Assembly: GCF_002775205.1 (NCBI RefSeq)
Contig: NC_036459.1
Span: forward strand, 17,716,312-17,780,311
Length of the DNA stretch: 64,000 bases
Reading direction: 5' to 3'
Source: Xiphophorus maculatus
Lineage: Eukaryota > Chordata > Actinopteri > Cyprinodontiformes > Poeciliidae
Shown here: in pieces, positions 37,301-47,715 of the stretch
Layout of the letters: each line of letters opens with the position of its first letter
Position numbering within the stretch: position 1 is the stretch's first letter
Made by a program: the position numbers and the translations under genes
The notes under the pieces: generated by a model
Database searches by the model: none
Told to the model about the DNA's origin: nothing
The model's input: the letters and a program-made list of their open reading frames with translations, nothing else

Positions 37301-40300
37301 AAACAGATTATGTTAAATGCAAGAGCAGAGACATTCTCCCTGAGGAAACACTGGATGAGCTACAGGTGCATCATTCAAAACATGAACATCCCACCCACAT
37401 CCTAACGGCCTCCAACCAAACACAGACATTCGACCAAACATTCTCTTTCTCAGGCCGAATTTAAAGTCGCCAACAAACCCAACATCCACTGTCCACTGCT
37501 GGAGGACAGTGGAAAACTCAGGGAAAACCTGCTAATGCAAGGAGAAGACAAGCAAACGTCTCGTTTGAGATGAGACTTGCACCAACAGCCTTCTTGTCAT
37601 TATTTAAAAGCAACAACAACAAAACAACCCAAACCCACAAGTTTAGTTTTTTGAGTATATAAATGAACTTACAGAGGAGAACTTGGTTGTCCATGAATAC
37701 TTGAACAGTTGATTAGTTTTCTTTGCTCTGTCAGCTCAGTTTTCCCAATGCCGATCTTTATGGCAACATCCAGAACTGTGAATTACGACAGTTTTACAAA
37801 ACTTCCTTTAAGAAAGCAATAATTCACTTTTTTTTTTTTTTTTTAGCAAAGAATATATAAACTTGGGTAGCGTAATTGAAATACTGTGTTGAAAATGGCA
37901 ACCATTTTGAATCTGTTTTCTTGAGACAAAGGAACCTTTAAAGTTACAGAGAACACATTAAGATATGATCATTTTAACAGATTTTACTGAAACAGGAAAA
38001 AACATCAATCTGAAACTTTCAAATTGTTAAAATGTCCTGTCATAGAACTGAAAAACAGAGGATGACTTTTCAAACTTCAAACCTGTTTTCTGCCATATTA
38101 CATTTACAAAGACAGAAACAGAAAATGTTATTTTACAGATTATCACATTGTTTCTGTCTTTAGTTTTTACTTTACTAGAAAGAACTGACCTTTATATATT
38201 TTAAATGATCAGGTTATTACATTACTTTGATCAGTTAACAAAAGCTGATTACCATCAGTAAGCAGAGTGTCGATAAGGATGCATGTGCATTGAGGAAACT
38301 GTGCTGAAAGCCCCTGTTGCCTACAAATCTGACTAGAATTTGAGGAGAATTCACAGGTGAAGTTAGACTGAACCTTGTGCTGCACAGTCAGGTGGGTCTG
38401 GATCAATACTTTGACCTGAGAAAACAGGAATACAGAAGAATAACATAATCTAAAAGAAAACTGAAATGTAACTGAATTCAGTCAGAGTGTTAGAAACAAA
38501 CCATTCCACTGGAAACCTTCACAACTCGGTGGGAAATCACTTCCTGTTGAGCCTCATCAGGGATGGACAACCACTCTGAATCTGTGCAGTGGTCCTCAAA
38601 TGTACAGCTGGAAAAGTTCAAATGAAGTGTTAGAAAGTTCAGAAGTGTGTGAAGGATTCAGCAGCAAGAGAAGCTCCTGACCTGTCTTCAGAGACACACC
38701 ACACACAGAGGGGATCCTGTGCCGACAGGCAAGCCCTCACATTTCTGTGAGTGCTACACCTCGACACTGGAACACGCTCAATCTGGAACAAAAACACACT
38801 CAACATCCGAAAACGCAGTACATGAAAAATAAATGAGAAAAATAAATAAATAAAACACTAACCTTGTTTTTGAGCTGCAAATACACATGGTTCTGATCCA
38901 CTTGATCCAGATGGATTTTGGGAAACACTTTGCGTTTTTCATTCTCTCTGTAGAGAATCTCTGGACAGGTGGGCTTAAAGTTCCTGTCTACAGCAAGCTG
39001 ACCACAATATAGATCATAGTTACAGTATTTATGGGAAAAATATGCACTGAACTTGTCAAAGTTATATTTCAGCAAAAATAGTTTCCATAGACAATGGTGT
39101 ACCACATGGATCAATACTTGATAACACCCTTTTCTCCGTTTATATTAATGTAGCAAATTCAACCTGGAGAGACTCACACAGGACTAGTTGCAATTATAAT
39201 GTCTTACTGACATAAAATGAATTAAGGTTTTGGCGCTCTGACTCCAGCAGAATACGTGGGTGCTGTGAATTTAGATAAGCTTGTGATCAGGATTTGAGAT
39301 GTCTCCTCCCCCGCCCCAGGCCTGGACACTGGTGGTGGAGGTTGAGTTTGGTTGGTGAGCAGATGGGAACCATGGATGGAGGTCCATATAAATGGAGGCT
39401 TGTTCGATGACTGGCTGTGACGAGGTGTCGTCCATTGCTGTTTGGCTGTGGTACATGTGTGTGACGCTGCGATTGGATGATGCAGGTGAGGCAGAAGAGT
39501 CTTTCAGTTCGAATTTACGCGTAGGCCTCATTTCTGTTGTTGATTCATATTGTTCACCTTTATGCCAATGACACGATTCTCTACTCTGTTGGCCCATCTC
39601 TCAAGTTGAGTTTAGCAACAACTTCAGCTGAGTTTTTGTAAAATCCAACAGGATATTTCCAGATTGCATCTTTGGTTAAATACTCCCAAGTCAGTGTTTC
39701 TCAATTACATTCTGTTATGCTCCCTCCTAGGGATCATACATTTTTTTCTACATGCCCCCCCAATTGAAATACTATTGAGAATCTGATAATATATAATGAT
39801 TTATCTATACAAACCACTCTCCATTCTATGACCTGATTAACAAAACAGCTAAATAACATGAGTTATAAAAATGCTTCATATATCAAACATGACATTGCAA
39901 TTTAACACCTGTTTGTCTGTAAATAATATGAACTCTGTATGTATTTTATGCACATGATCTGAAAGTCCACCTGTTATGTGCGTTTTTCATGTTGGAAATT
40001 TCTAAGAATATTTACAACAACAACAAAAAAGAATATACAGTACTCCCAAGTAAATGTACTTGTTGTGGCAGTAATGAAGACATTTAAATTCAAGTTTCTG
40101 TCAAAGTTGTTCCAGTCACATTCATTCTGAAAATGCACCATCACATTGTCCTCTAAATCGTATTTTTGTCCTACCCAAGAGTAAAGCATCCATTAGTTCC
40201 AAGCAACATTAGAATTGTGTCTGCGCACATAATAATGTATCCATCTCTCATTTAAATATTGCAAAAATTACTTGAAATATTGCACACTTATTTTTCTAGG

Positions 40301-42529
40301 TGACACGTTTTTCTAAAACCTGTAAAATAATGCTGTTCGTTAGCCATCGTTGGTGGTATTCAATAGTCGTCAGCGGTTTACAAAGCCATACATACAAGCT
40401 GTTCTAGCACATTGACGCTGGCTTTAAACAGAATCTACAAAAAAGGAGAAGTGTTCAGATACTAAAACAGACACTAATAGCAACTGGCTGCTTGTTTCCC
40501 TCTAAACTGATCTAGAAATGACATCACACCCAGACTCAAGTGGAAAACTGTCACTAAGTCATGAAGCTTGTACATTTCAAACTATTATTAGCAATACTAG
40601 CGAGCAACAGTTATTTCAAATATGTTGATACATCAAAGTGTCAGTATTTACTGAGATGGTTCATGTTGTGCAGCACCAGTCTCTGTAAATGTGGTTAGAA
40701 TCCTAAAATCTGGAGTTTCTGTGCTTTGTTCTTAAAAACGTGTTTTGTGTTTCATTACCTGAACTATATAAAAAATGTGATCTGCAAGTATTTTAAACAT
40801 TATGCAATTAGATATTGCACAAATTCTAATATCAAAATAATTATAATGAAACTTCAGTTTCAGAATGCAGGATTAAAAAGCTCTGAGGAATAAAACCTGC
40901 TATCAGAGCTTAAAACAAAAACATCTTTTAATTAAAATGTTTTTATACTTATCAGGTATCATTCTGTTAACCAATGCATAACCCCTGGTATTTTTTTTGA
41001 GATGTAATGTAATTCTTCTCCAGTAGAACAATGGAGAAGAACGGGTGGTGGACATCCTGTCACGTTAGAAGCATCTTGCATTTAAGACTCTCACACCTTT
41101 CATCAAAATGTGTCCAAACTCCAAAGCCTGTTTAGTCAGGCTGTTGTGTGTAGAGTTAGATTTTTTTTAGTAGGTGGGGAAAGAGAATCACAACATACTC
41201 ATTTTAAAGGCAGAAACTCATTTCCACTGAAACAAATCCTCCCGTCTCCAGCAGTACGACAGTATTCAGTATTTTTCTACACACCTTCATAAGCAATCCG
41301 TCTGCTGTTCCAATGAAGAACACCATCCAGGCCTTCTGCTTCGTCGCCAACACAGAGGTCATGTCATCGTGTTTCAGAAGAACAACCTTTGGTTTAAGAG
41401 TCTTTGACTGAGAAACAGAAACAGTGATTAACTCTAAAGTCTATGAAATAGTACGTCCAAGATAACATATTCAACTGAACATAAAATGACTAAACTTATT
41501 TCCTTTATATTTACATTCACAGTAACTTACCCAGAAATATGTACTTTTTGATGTGTAAAAAAAGTCTGGATCTCTATTCTTCTCCCTGCTGAGATCAGGA
41601 CTGACGTCAAACAGCAGCAGCTCAGTGTTGCTTTCTCCTCCGTCCACACTGAACACTCCACTCCACAGGACCTGCTGTCCAGCTGGGACGACCGAGGAGG
41701 CCAGCAGTCTGCTGCCTCCAGAGGAACTGAGAGTCGCTCCATGAAGAGACTCCAGAGTCTGAGTTTTGTTGGTTTGAGCCTGAAGCCAGATCAGACGGAC
41801 TTTGTTGGTTTTACCTCCTGATGCCACGTTGGAGAACAGATACACTGTTGAGTTGATCTGGAATCCGTCCACAAACTCTACATCAGCTTCAGTTTGGATC
41901 CCAGGTTTAACACCTGATCGACCAGACCAGGAAAATATTTCCCCAGGCTGTTTATGATCGGTGTTTTGAAGGTTGATTGTCTTTAAATCATCGCTACACT
42001 CTGTCTTGTCGCTCGGGTTCTTTATCGCTGTCAGAATGTAAGTCTCAGTCTGACCTGAATCCTCCTTCACATCCACCAGAAAGCTGACAGACCCACTGCT
42101 GCTCCTCTGAGGTCCCACCTGGATGAATTCACTGTAAACCAGCTTAGAGATGTTCTTCAGGTCCAGAATCTCACAATAGCCACAGTAATTGTTGGTCACA
42201 CCGCAGCTGACTACTGTATCATTACTAGCAAATGGAATTAAAATATTGACACTAAACCTTGCATTTAACAAATCTGTTTCTGAGATTCGATGAAACTCCA
42301 CATCACCCAACCCATTGTCGTCCTTTAAGATCCCTCTCTGGGTCAGGCTGTGCAGCAGAGTCAGGTCATGGCTCAGCTGGTACAGCTTCTCCTCTGTGGC
42401 GATGTAAACAGAGTTGGTGGCCACTGAGACCTGCTGAATGTTTCCCTCAAAACTGAAACTTCCATCTTCCTTGTGACTCCAAGCAGGTTCCACCCAGACA
42501 ACACAAAGCAGACCAAGCAGCAGGATCAT
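28051..42529 (-). CDS. Plexin-C1-like protein 2, ectodomain plus short tail, no GAP domain
   Basis: Sixteen exons join in phase to about 915 aa: 42529-41531, 41407-41285, 38997-38863, 38782-38682, 38607-38502, 38415-38253, 37775-37673, 37229-37154, 37011-36964, 36832-36699, 31638-31459, 30105-29994, 29484-29308, 29227-29063, 28376-28277, 28076-28051. The exon layout copies plxnc1 exons 1-15. Signal peptide MILLLGLLCVVWVEPAWS; sema, PSI (CLSAQDPLCVWC) and IPT regions are all open. Compared with gene 1, exon 8 is 15 nt shorter, exon 9 six nt longer and exon 12 three nt longer. Most of the protein is strongly diverged from gene 1, except the 3' two thirds of exon 1, which is nearly identical. 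No GAP exons are visible between 28051 and gene 1. An upstream in-frame Met (42571) is possible but would put extra residues before the signal peptide. Confidence 0.85.
29628..29676 (+). mobile_element. LINE reverse transcriptase fragment
   Basis: Reads SGVPQGSVLRPLIFI, the conserved GVPQGSxLGPLLF motif of non-LTR reverse transcriptases. It is a short isolated relic in intron 12 of plexin-C1-like 2. Confidence 0.6.
33037..33190. repeat. 79-bp tandem, internally palindromic repeat
   Basis: ACCATTACGTTCTGTCATGG and following sequence recurs with a 79-bp period; each unit contains GTAACCAT / ATGGTTAC inverted motifs. Located within the hAT element, outside the foldback insertion. Confidence 0.75.
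33352..34421. mobile_element. Foldback element with internally repetitive inverted arms
   Basis: Long inverted arms (about 33352-33635 and 34127-34421) begin ACGGTGGCCGACAGG. Each arm contains a tandem array of a roughly 41-bp unit (ACCCCCGAATGAAATGCAGC core): about four copies in the left arm and three in the right. The flanks ATGAAGCT / ATGAAGCC look like an 8-bp target duplication with one change, which suggests hAT-type mobilisation. The element lies inside the hAT at 31911-35336 and is split by a LINE insertion. Confidence 0.75.
33651..34111 (-). mobile_element. 5'-truncated LINE insertion (3' end of ORF2)
   Basis: Flanked by a perfect 15-bp target-site duplication, CCAGATGCAAGATTC, at 33636-33650 and 34112-34126. 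On the minus strand it encodes the LINE ORF2 C terminus with a CCHC-like knuckle (GKCDYCEKSETIEHVILEC) and ends in a GAA-rich simple repeat (33651-33667). The same family end is seen at 44.3-44.6 kb. The clade is probably I/Nimb-like; this is inferred from memory of the C-terminal finger plus RNase H arrangement. Confidence 0.8.
34777..34955 (-). pseudogene. hAT transposase N-terminal exon with BED zinc finger
   Basis: Open from a Met to a splice donor (AAAG|GTAAGC). It reads as a BED finger: CKFC, then TTSNFYRHLERKHKE. BED fingers are the DNA-binding N terminus of hAT transposases. No downstream exon encoding the RNase H-like catalytic core was found inside the element, so the gene is a remnant. 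Confidence 0.7.
39555..39640 (+). mobile_element. LINE reverse transcriptase fragment (catalytic motif region)
   Basis: Reads HLYANDTILYSVGPSL, the YADD active-site block of a LINE reverse transcriptase with the first aspartate changed to asparagine. It is a degenerate relic in intron 2 of plexin-C1-like 2. Confidence 0.6.
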
Positions 42530-43573
42530 GTTGCACCAAAGGATGCAGCTCTGACTGAGAAACCGACACACTGCAGCACACTGATCTGTGGGTCTCCACA
42601 GACATGAGAGCTAAAGCTCGAGGTGCTAAATGTGGGAGGTACTGAGCCCACAAAGCAGAACAACAAATTAAAATACATGGTTGTTCTTGCATAGCCTATA
42701 AATATTGGAGTATAAATATAGATTTATATCACAATGTTTTTTTTTATTTGTTACACATGGCAACTCAATGTGCATTTCTTTTAGCTCAAGGCAGAAATAG
42801 AGAATATATCCTTGATATGTTGTATTTATATTTGCGTTAATTTTGTCTTTGTCTTAATTTGGGTTCACAACTGTGACAATGTGCGATGCGTCTCAGCTTT
42901 TGTCAAGAAATGGCAGATATTAAATTACTTTTGATTAAATGCTAATTATATCAGCGAACATAGAGCATCACTTTCCAGCTATGGCAACAGTGCCATCTAG
43001 TGTTAAACCTCGGAAGCTAATTTTGTTGGCTTAAATAAAAATAAAATAAAATAAAAACGGTAAAATTTACAATTTATCCCAACTGGGTTCGGTTCTCAAT
43101 TGTTTTCTTGTAACAACATGTCTATACACAATGTCTAAAACTCTTTTAAATGTTTTTAAATTCTCTTTTACAGGGATATTAATTATTTATGCTGAGAAAA
43201 ATATGCTTTCATTTTTTGTATTTTACGTAACCGACCTTGTAAGCTAGGCTACTAGGCTATGTTGTCTCACCAAACTTAAATAGAAGAGAAAAAAAAGAAA
43301 AAACCCTTGGAACAGTAACAATGTATACCAGGTTACTTACGTACGAATTCAGCAAACCCGTATTAGTGTATAGCTCTTTTTTTTTTTATCTGTCACATGA
43401 AGAGAATTGCCTTATTAGGAAGTTCTTTTTACATTAGGCTAACTCTCAGCAGCCTTTGATCTTCTTATGACGCAGTTTTTATTTTCTTGCCCGAGCTAAC
43501 CTAGCATACATATTCGGAACGTCAATCTGACATCTGAGAATATATAGGCTGCTTCAGACTTTTCCTCCATATG

Positions 43574-43686
43574 GAAGCCCGTTTCCGCCACTCTGTAAAA
43601 AAAAATTAAAAAATTATCTCATTATAATGAGATACTAATTTTTTTTTTTTTTTTTTTTTTTTACAGAGTGGCGGAAACGGGCTTTC
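43574..43686. mobile_element. Short snap-back MITE
   Basis: Near-perfect inverted arms of about 30 bp (GAAGCCCGTTTCCGCCACTC on the left, its complement ending GGGCTTTC on the right) surround a small AT palindrome (TCTCATTATAATGAGA) and a long T tract. It lies in the spacer upstream of plexin-C1-like 2. Confidence 0.6.
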
Positions 43687-44261
43687 ATACATAGGGAACC
43701 CTTCAAGCCATTCAATTCTGGGATATGTTTCCGGTTAGCAAGGATTTCAGTTTGCTGAGACTAACTAGCAAAGTAAAATATATTAATAAAAATGGAAAAT
43801 TTACAAAAACACACGCAGCGGGCCGGCGGGAGAGCAGAAGAATCCAGCAAGAATGACAGGAAGGAAGCTTGATGGCTAACAAGAGGCAGGTGGTTGATTG
43901 GAAGGAGGGTGAAATAAGGCAAACAAGCACTGAGGACATAAACAATAAACCAAGGAAAGAAAGCTAACTCTGGGAAACTAAAGTCAAAGACACAACAAAC
44001 AGAGCTCGAGATTAAATGAAGAAACAAAATTCAGAAGAATCAACATGTATGACAAGACCTTGTAAGCAATAATGAAGACAGTAACAAAGTTAACACAAAG
44101 AGGCTGCGGCCTTTATAGGGGGGAATTTTACTGCCATAAGTCAAGAGCACAATTCCCCATACCTTCACTTTAATCAAAGGAACTGAGAGATGTTCTCCAA
44201 AAAAGACCTCAATGTCTGAGTTGATTTGTATTTAGAGCAGCAGCGCCACCTTATGTCTTCT

Positions 44262-45640
44262 TCTTTTGTTGAATTTCTATCTTCTTCAATATTTAGTGTC
44301 GGTTGGCAAACAACAAAAAATAGTGCCTTGCCTCCACCAACTGGTTTGGGGAGTGGACCAGAATGTCACTCAAGAATTAAATTCTGTTGAATAACTGCGT
44401 AAATTTAAGATAACAAAATATCATCTCATACATTTTACTTTTCAAATTATTTCTAAATAAATCAACTAAATCTAATTTAACTTGAAATCTATTTAATGTT
44501 TGAATCAACTCTTGTCTTTCTTCCACGTACTTTTGACAGAATAACATAACAGCAACTCCACAATTGTCACATTTCCCATTGCAATGTTTCCCTAAAATAA
44601 AAAGAGTGCTATTTAGTTCAGTGTGCCCAAATCTAATAGTCTAATAATTGTCTCTTCTCTCCTTGGCCTCCCTGTTCTTCTCTTTTCTCCAGTCTTCTTT
44701 TGGATTCTATGAAACCAACGTCCTTTTCTTTCTGTCTCCCATTGCTTTTGCCATTTTTCTTTCATTTTCTGCTTACTTAACATTTTCATTTCTGTTCTAC
44801 TAAAATTAACAAATAAATCCACTGATGAGTTTCCAGCAGCCTCCTTTGCAACTCTATCTGCTGTTTGGTTTCCTTCAACTCCATAGTGAGCTGGCACCCA
44901 TAAAACGTTAATTATGAAACCCATCATATGTATCCTGTATAACATTTGTTGAATTTCTATTAAAATATCTGGCCTGCTTTCTGAATTGCTAAATTTTAAA
45001 CAGATTAATGATGAGCTGGAATCTGAAAGAATTATTGATCTCAGTGGTCTCTATTTAATTTTTTCTCCGAAGAGTTTTTGCGGCGCAAGTGGCTTGTATT
45101 TTTTCTACAGTAGGCAGACAGGAAGGAGGGTGAGGTGAGGAGAGGAGAGAAGACATGCGGGAGGTCATCGGGACCGGGAGTCGAACCCGCGACGTCCACA
45201 TTGAGGACTAAGGCCTCCAAACGTGGGGCGTGCTAACCCCCTGCGCCACCACAGCACGCCCCCGGTGGTCTCTATTTGATACATTTTTAGAAGCATCTGA
45301 GTTAATGTGAGCATACTTCTAATAATTACTTTTATAGTTCTGTACCACGTGTGAATTTAAAATTAGTCCCTTATTCCCATTTCTCCTTTTCAACAAAGTA
45401 AAATCTACTGTTGCATCTGCAATCGTCTAAGTTTGTATTACTGCTTATGGAACTGTTTGACTTACACTGATCTGATGTATTTTGAGTTCTGTTGTTTTCT
45501 GATTCACAATCCAACCAAAACTTCTAATATGTTTTATTTCTTTTTCCCAACAAGGTTTAACTGTTTCTCGGGTTGGACGATCCTGTCTACGACCTCTTAA
45601 ATTAGCCCAATAACTTAATGTTCATTGTTCTCTTCTAATT
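44262..45640 (-). mobile_element. Degenerate LINE 3' part with RNase H domain
   Basis: On the minus strand, pieces of a LINE ORF2 C terminus are readable: upstream of the SINE (about 45590-45280) a YWANLRGRRQDRPTRETVK-type stretch; at 44945-44613 the RNase H end with VPAHYGVEGNQTADRVAKEA; then a CCHC-like knuckle at about 44575-44530. Frameshifts separate the pieces. A SINE is inserted at 45060-45263. A fragment of the same element recurs at 47265-47480. Confidence 0.7.
45060..45263 (-). mobile_element. tRNA-derived SINE
   Basis: Read on the minus strand it has an RNA polymerase III A box (TGGCGCAGGGGG) and a perfect B box (GGTTCGACTCC) about 50 bases apart, followed by a tRNA-unrelated body and an A-rich end. 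It is flanked by an imperfect target duplication of about 17 bp (45043-45059 and 45264-45280, sharing GGTCTCTATTT). It interrupts the LINE at 44262-45640. Confidence 0.82.
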
Positions 45641-45740
45641 TTAAGTGGCATTTCTCAAAGTTATTTTAGTTGATGTATTTGATATAACTTGAAGCTGACT
45701 GCACACATTTGCGTTTGTGCACACATGTCCGTGTTTTGTT

Positions 45741-46020
45741 TTCTTGATGCTCTTGACTTAAAGACACAAATGTAATTGAATGAAACACAGTAGTGGATCC
45801 ATTTTGAATCACTTTAAAAGGAGGTTAATATCTGAACTTGTGGTGTGTGTTCATTTCCTTCCTCTCTCAGCACATCTTTCAGGAAAGCCACAGAACTTTT
45901 AGCCACGTCTTTATAAACACAGAGACCACAAGTGTCTACCAAAGGATGTCAGAGCTGCATCCTTTGGTACAAGATGATCTTTCTTCTGCTCTGTCTGCTT
46001 TGCTCCATCTGGGGAGAACC
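45741..46020 (+). pseudogene. Broken copy of plexin-C1-like 3 upstream region and exon 1 start
   Basis: This stretch repeats, in the same orientation, 47475-47762: the presumed 5' flank of gene 3, its 5' UTR and the first codons of exon 1 including the signal peptide. The copy ends abruptly after the GEP codons of the signal-peptide region at about 46020, where unrelated sequence begins. No further sema sequence follows on this strand. It probably records a local tandem duplication of the gene's 5' end. It may still carry promoter activity. Confidence 0.7.
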
Positions 46021-46060
46021 ATTGTCCTCTTATAATTTATTTGTCACTAAGGGAAAATTA

Positions 46061-46342
46061 ATAGTACGTCCAAGATAACATATTCCACTGAACATAAAAT
46101 GACTAAACTTCTTTCCTTTATATTTACATTCACAGTAACTTACCCAAGGCTTTGTAATTTTTGGTGTGTAAAAAAAGTCTGGATCTCTATTCTTCTCCCT
46201 GCTGAGTTCAGGACTGACGTCAAACAGCAGCAGCTCAGTGTTGCTTTCTCTTCCGTCCACACTGAACACTCCACTCCACAGGACCTGCTGTCCACCTGGG
46301 ACGACCGAGGAGGCCAGCAGTCTGCTGCCTCCAGAGGAACTG
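46061..46342 (-). pseudogene. Sema-exon fragment of the plexin-C1-like family
   Basis: Reverse-strand copy of the 3' part of exon 1 plus the exon 1 donor and start of intron 1, matching 41449-41732 of gene 2 ([15 protein letters not shown] and [15 protein letters not shown] are readable). At 46342 it switches within a few bases to sequence matching 40155 of gene 2. It has no start, no partner exons and is part of the permuted segment described separately. Confidence 0.75.
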
Positions 46343-47095
46343 AGAAAATCGTATTTTTGTCCTACCCAAGAGTAAAGCATCCATTAGATCCAAGCAACAT
46401 TAAAAATTGTGTCTGCGCACAATTTCAAATGAGAAATGTATGCATTTCTCATTTAAATGTTGCAAAAATTACTTGAAATATTGCACACTTATTTTTCTAG
46501 GTGGCATTTTTCTAAAACCTGTAAAATAAAACTGTTCGTTAGCCATCGTTGGTGGTATTCAATAGTCGTCAGCGGTTTACAAAGCCATACATACAAGCTG
46601 TTCTAGCACATTGACGCTGGCTTTAAACAGAATCTACAAAAAAAGGAGAAGTGTTCAGATACTAAAACAGACACTAATAGCAACTGGCTGCTTGTTTCCC
46701 TCTAAACTGATCTAGAAATGACATCACACCCAGACTCAAATGGAAAACTGTCACTACATCATGCTTGTACATTTCAAACTATTATTAGCAATACTAGCGA
46801 GCAACAGTTATTTAAAATATGTTGATACATCAAAGTGTCAGTATTTACTGAGATGGTTCATGTTGTGCAGAACCAGTCTCTGTAAATGTGGTTAGAATCC
46901 TAAAATCTGGAGCTTCTGTGCTTTGTTCTTAAAAACGTGTTTTGTGTTTCATTACCTGAACTATATAAAAAATGTGATCTGCAAGTATTTTAAACATTAT
47001 GCAATTAGATATTTCACAAATTCTAATATCAAAATAATTATAATGAAACTTCGGTTTCAGAATGCAGGATTAAAAAGCTCTGAGGAATAAAACCT
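46061..47095. repeat. Circularly permuted duplicate of gene 2 exon 1 / intron 2 DNA
   Basis: 46061-46342 matches 41449-41732 and 46343-47095 matches 40155-40895, both in direct orientation. The source order is reversed: the block that lies second in gene 2 comes first here. The roughly 550 bp between 40895 and 41449 is absent. This is what a circularised 40155-41732 fragment gives if it is reopened inside the missing part, or a tandem duplication junction that later lost its flanks. Confidence 0.75.
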
Positions 47096-47264
47096 ACCCA
47101 GCTCTGTGATACTCAGGCTTTTGGTTTCACAACAGGAAATATTAACTAGGTAACTCAATTCTGAGTCAAGTTACCCCTGAGTTAAGAGTGGGCACAAGTA
47201 TAGAAGGAACCCTCATCATCAGAGCGCAGATAACGTGATTCACCATGGCAACGGATTCTATAAA

Positions 47265-47480
47265 ACCAACGTCCCTTTCTTTCTGTCTCCCATTGCTTTT
47301 GCCACTTTTTCTTTCATTTTCTGCTTACTTAACATTTTTATTTCTGTTCTACTAAAATGAACAAATAAATCCACTGATGAGTTTCCAGCAGCCTCCTTTG
47401 CAACTCTATCTGCTGTTTGGTTTTCTTAGTGAGCTGGCAACCATAAAACGCTAATTATGAAACCCATCATATGTATTTTG
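47265..47480 (-). mobile_element. Duplicated LINE fragment upstream of plexin-C1-like 3
   Basis: Matches 44700-44930 of the LINE with a few indels, and joins directly to the copied gene 3 upstream region. Together with 45741-46020 it shows that a block spanning LINE plus 5' gene flank was duplicated and then partly deleted. Confidence 0.65.
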
Positions 47481-47715
47481 TTTTCTTGATGCTCTTGACT
47501 TAAAGACACAAATGTAATTGAATGAAACACAGTAGTGGATCCATTTTCAATCACTTTAAAAGGAGGTTAATATCTGAACTTGTTGTGTGTGTTCATTTCC
47601 TTCCGCTCTCAGCACATCTTTCAGCAAAGCCGCAGAACCTTTAGCCACGTCTTTAGAAACACAGAGACCACAAGTGTCTACCAAAGGATGTCAGAGCTGC
47701 ATCCTTTGGTACAAG

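Larger units (their letters stand above)
42530..47715. other. Rearranged spacer between divergent plexin-C1-like 2 and 3
   Basis: The two genes are transcribed away from this region. It contains, in order, the 5' flank of gene 2, a snap-back MITE, the LINE/SINE block, a broken gene 3 5' end, the permuted gene 2 fragment, a LINE fragment and the 5' flank of gene 3. No intact gene was found. Confidence 0.75.

Noticed and set aside
39271..39597. 108-codon minus-strand frame in gene 2 intron 2
   Set aside because: Low-complexity composition, no splice partners, next to a LINE reverse transcriptase relic on the other strand.
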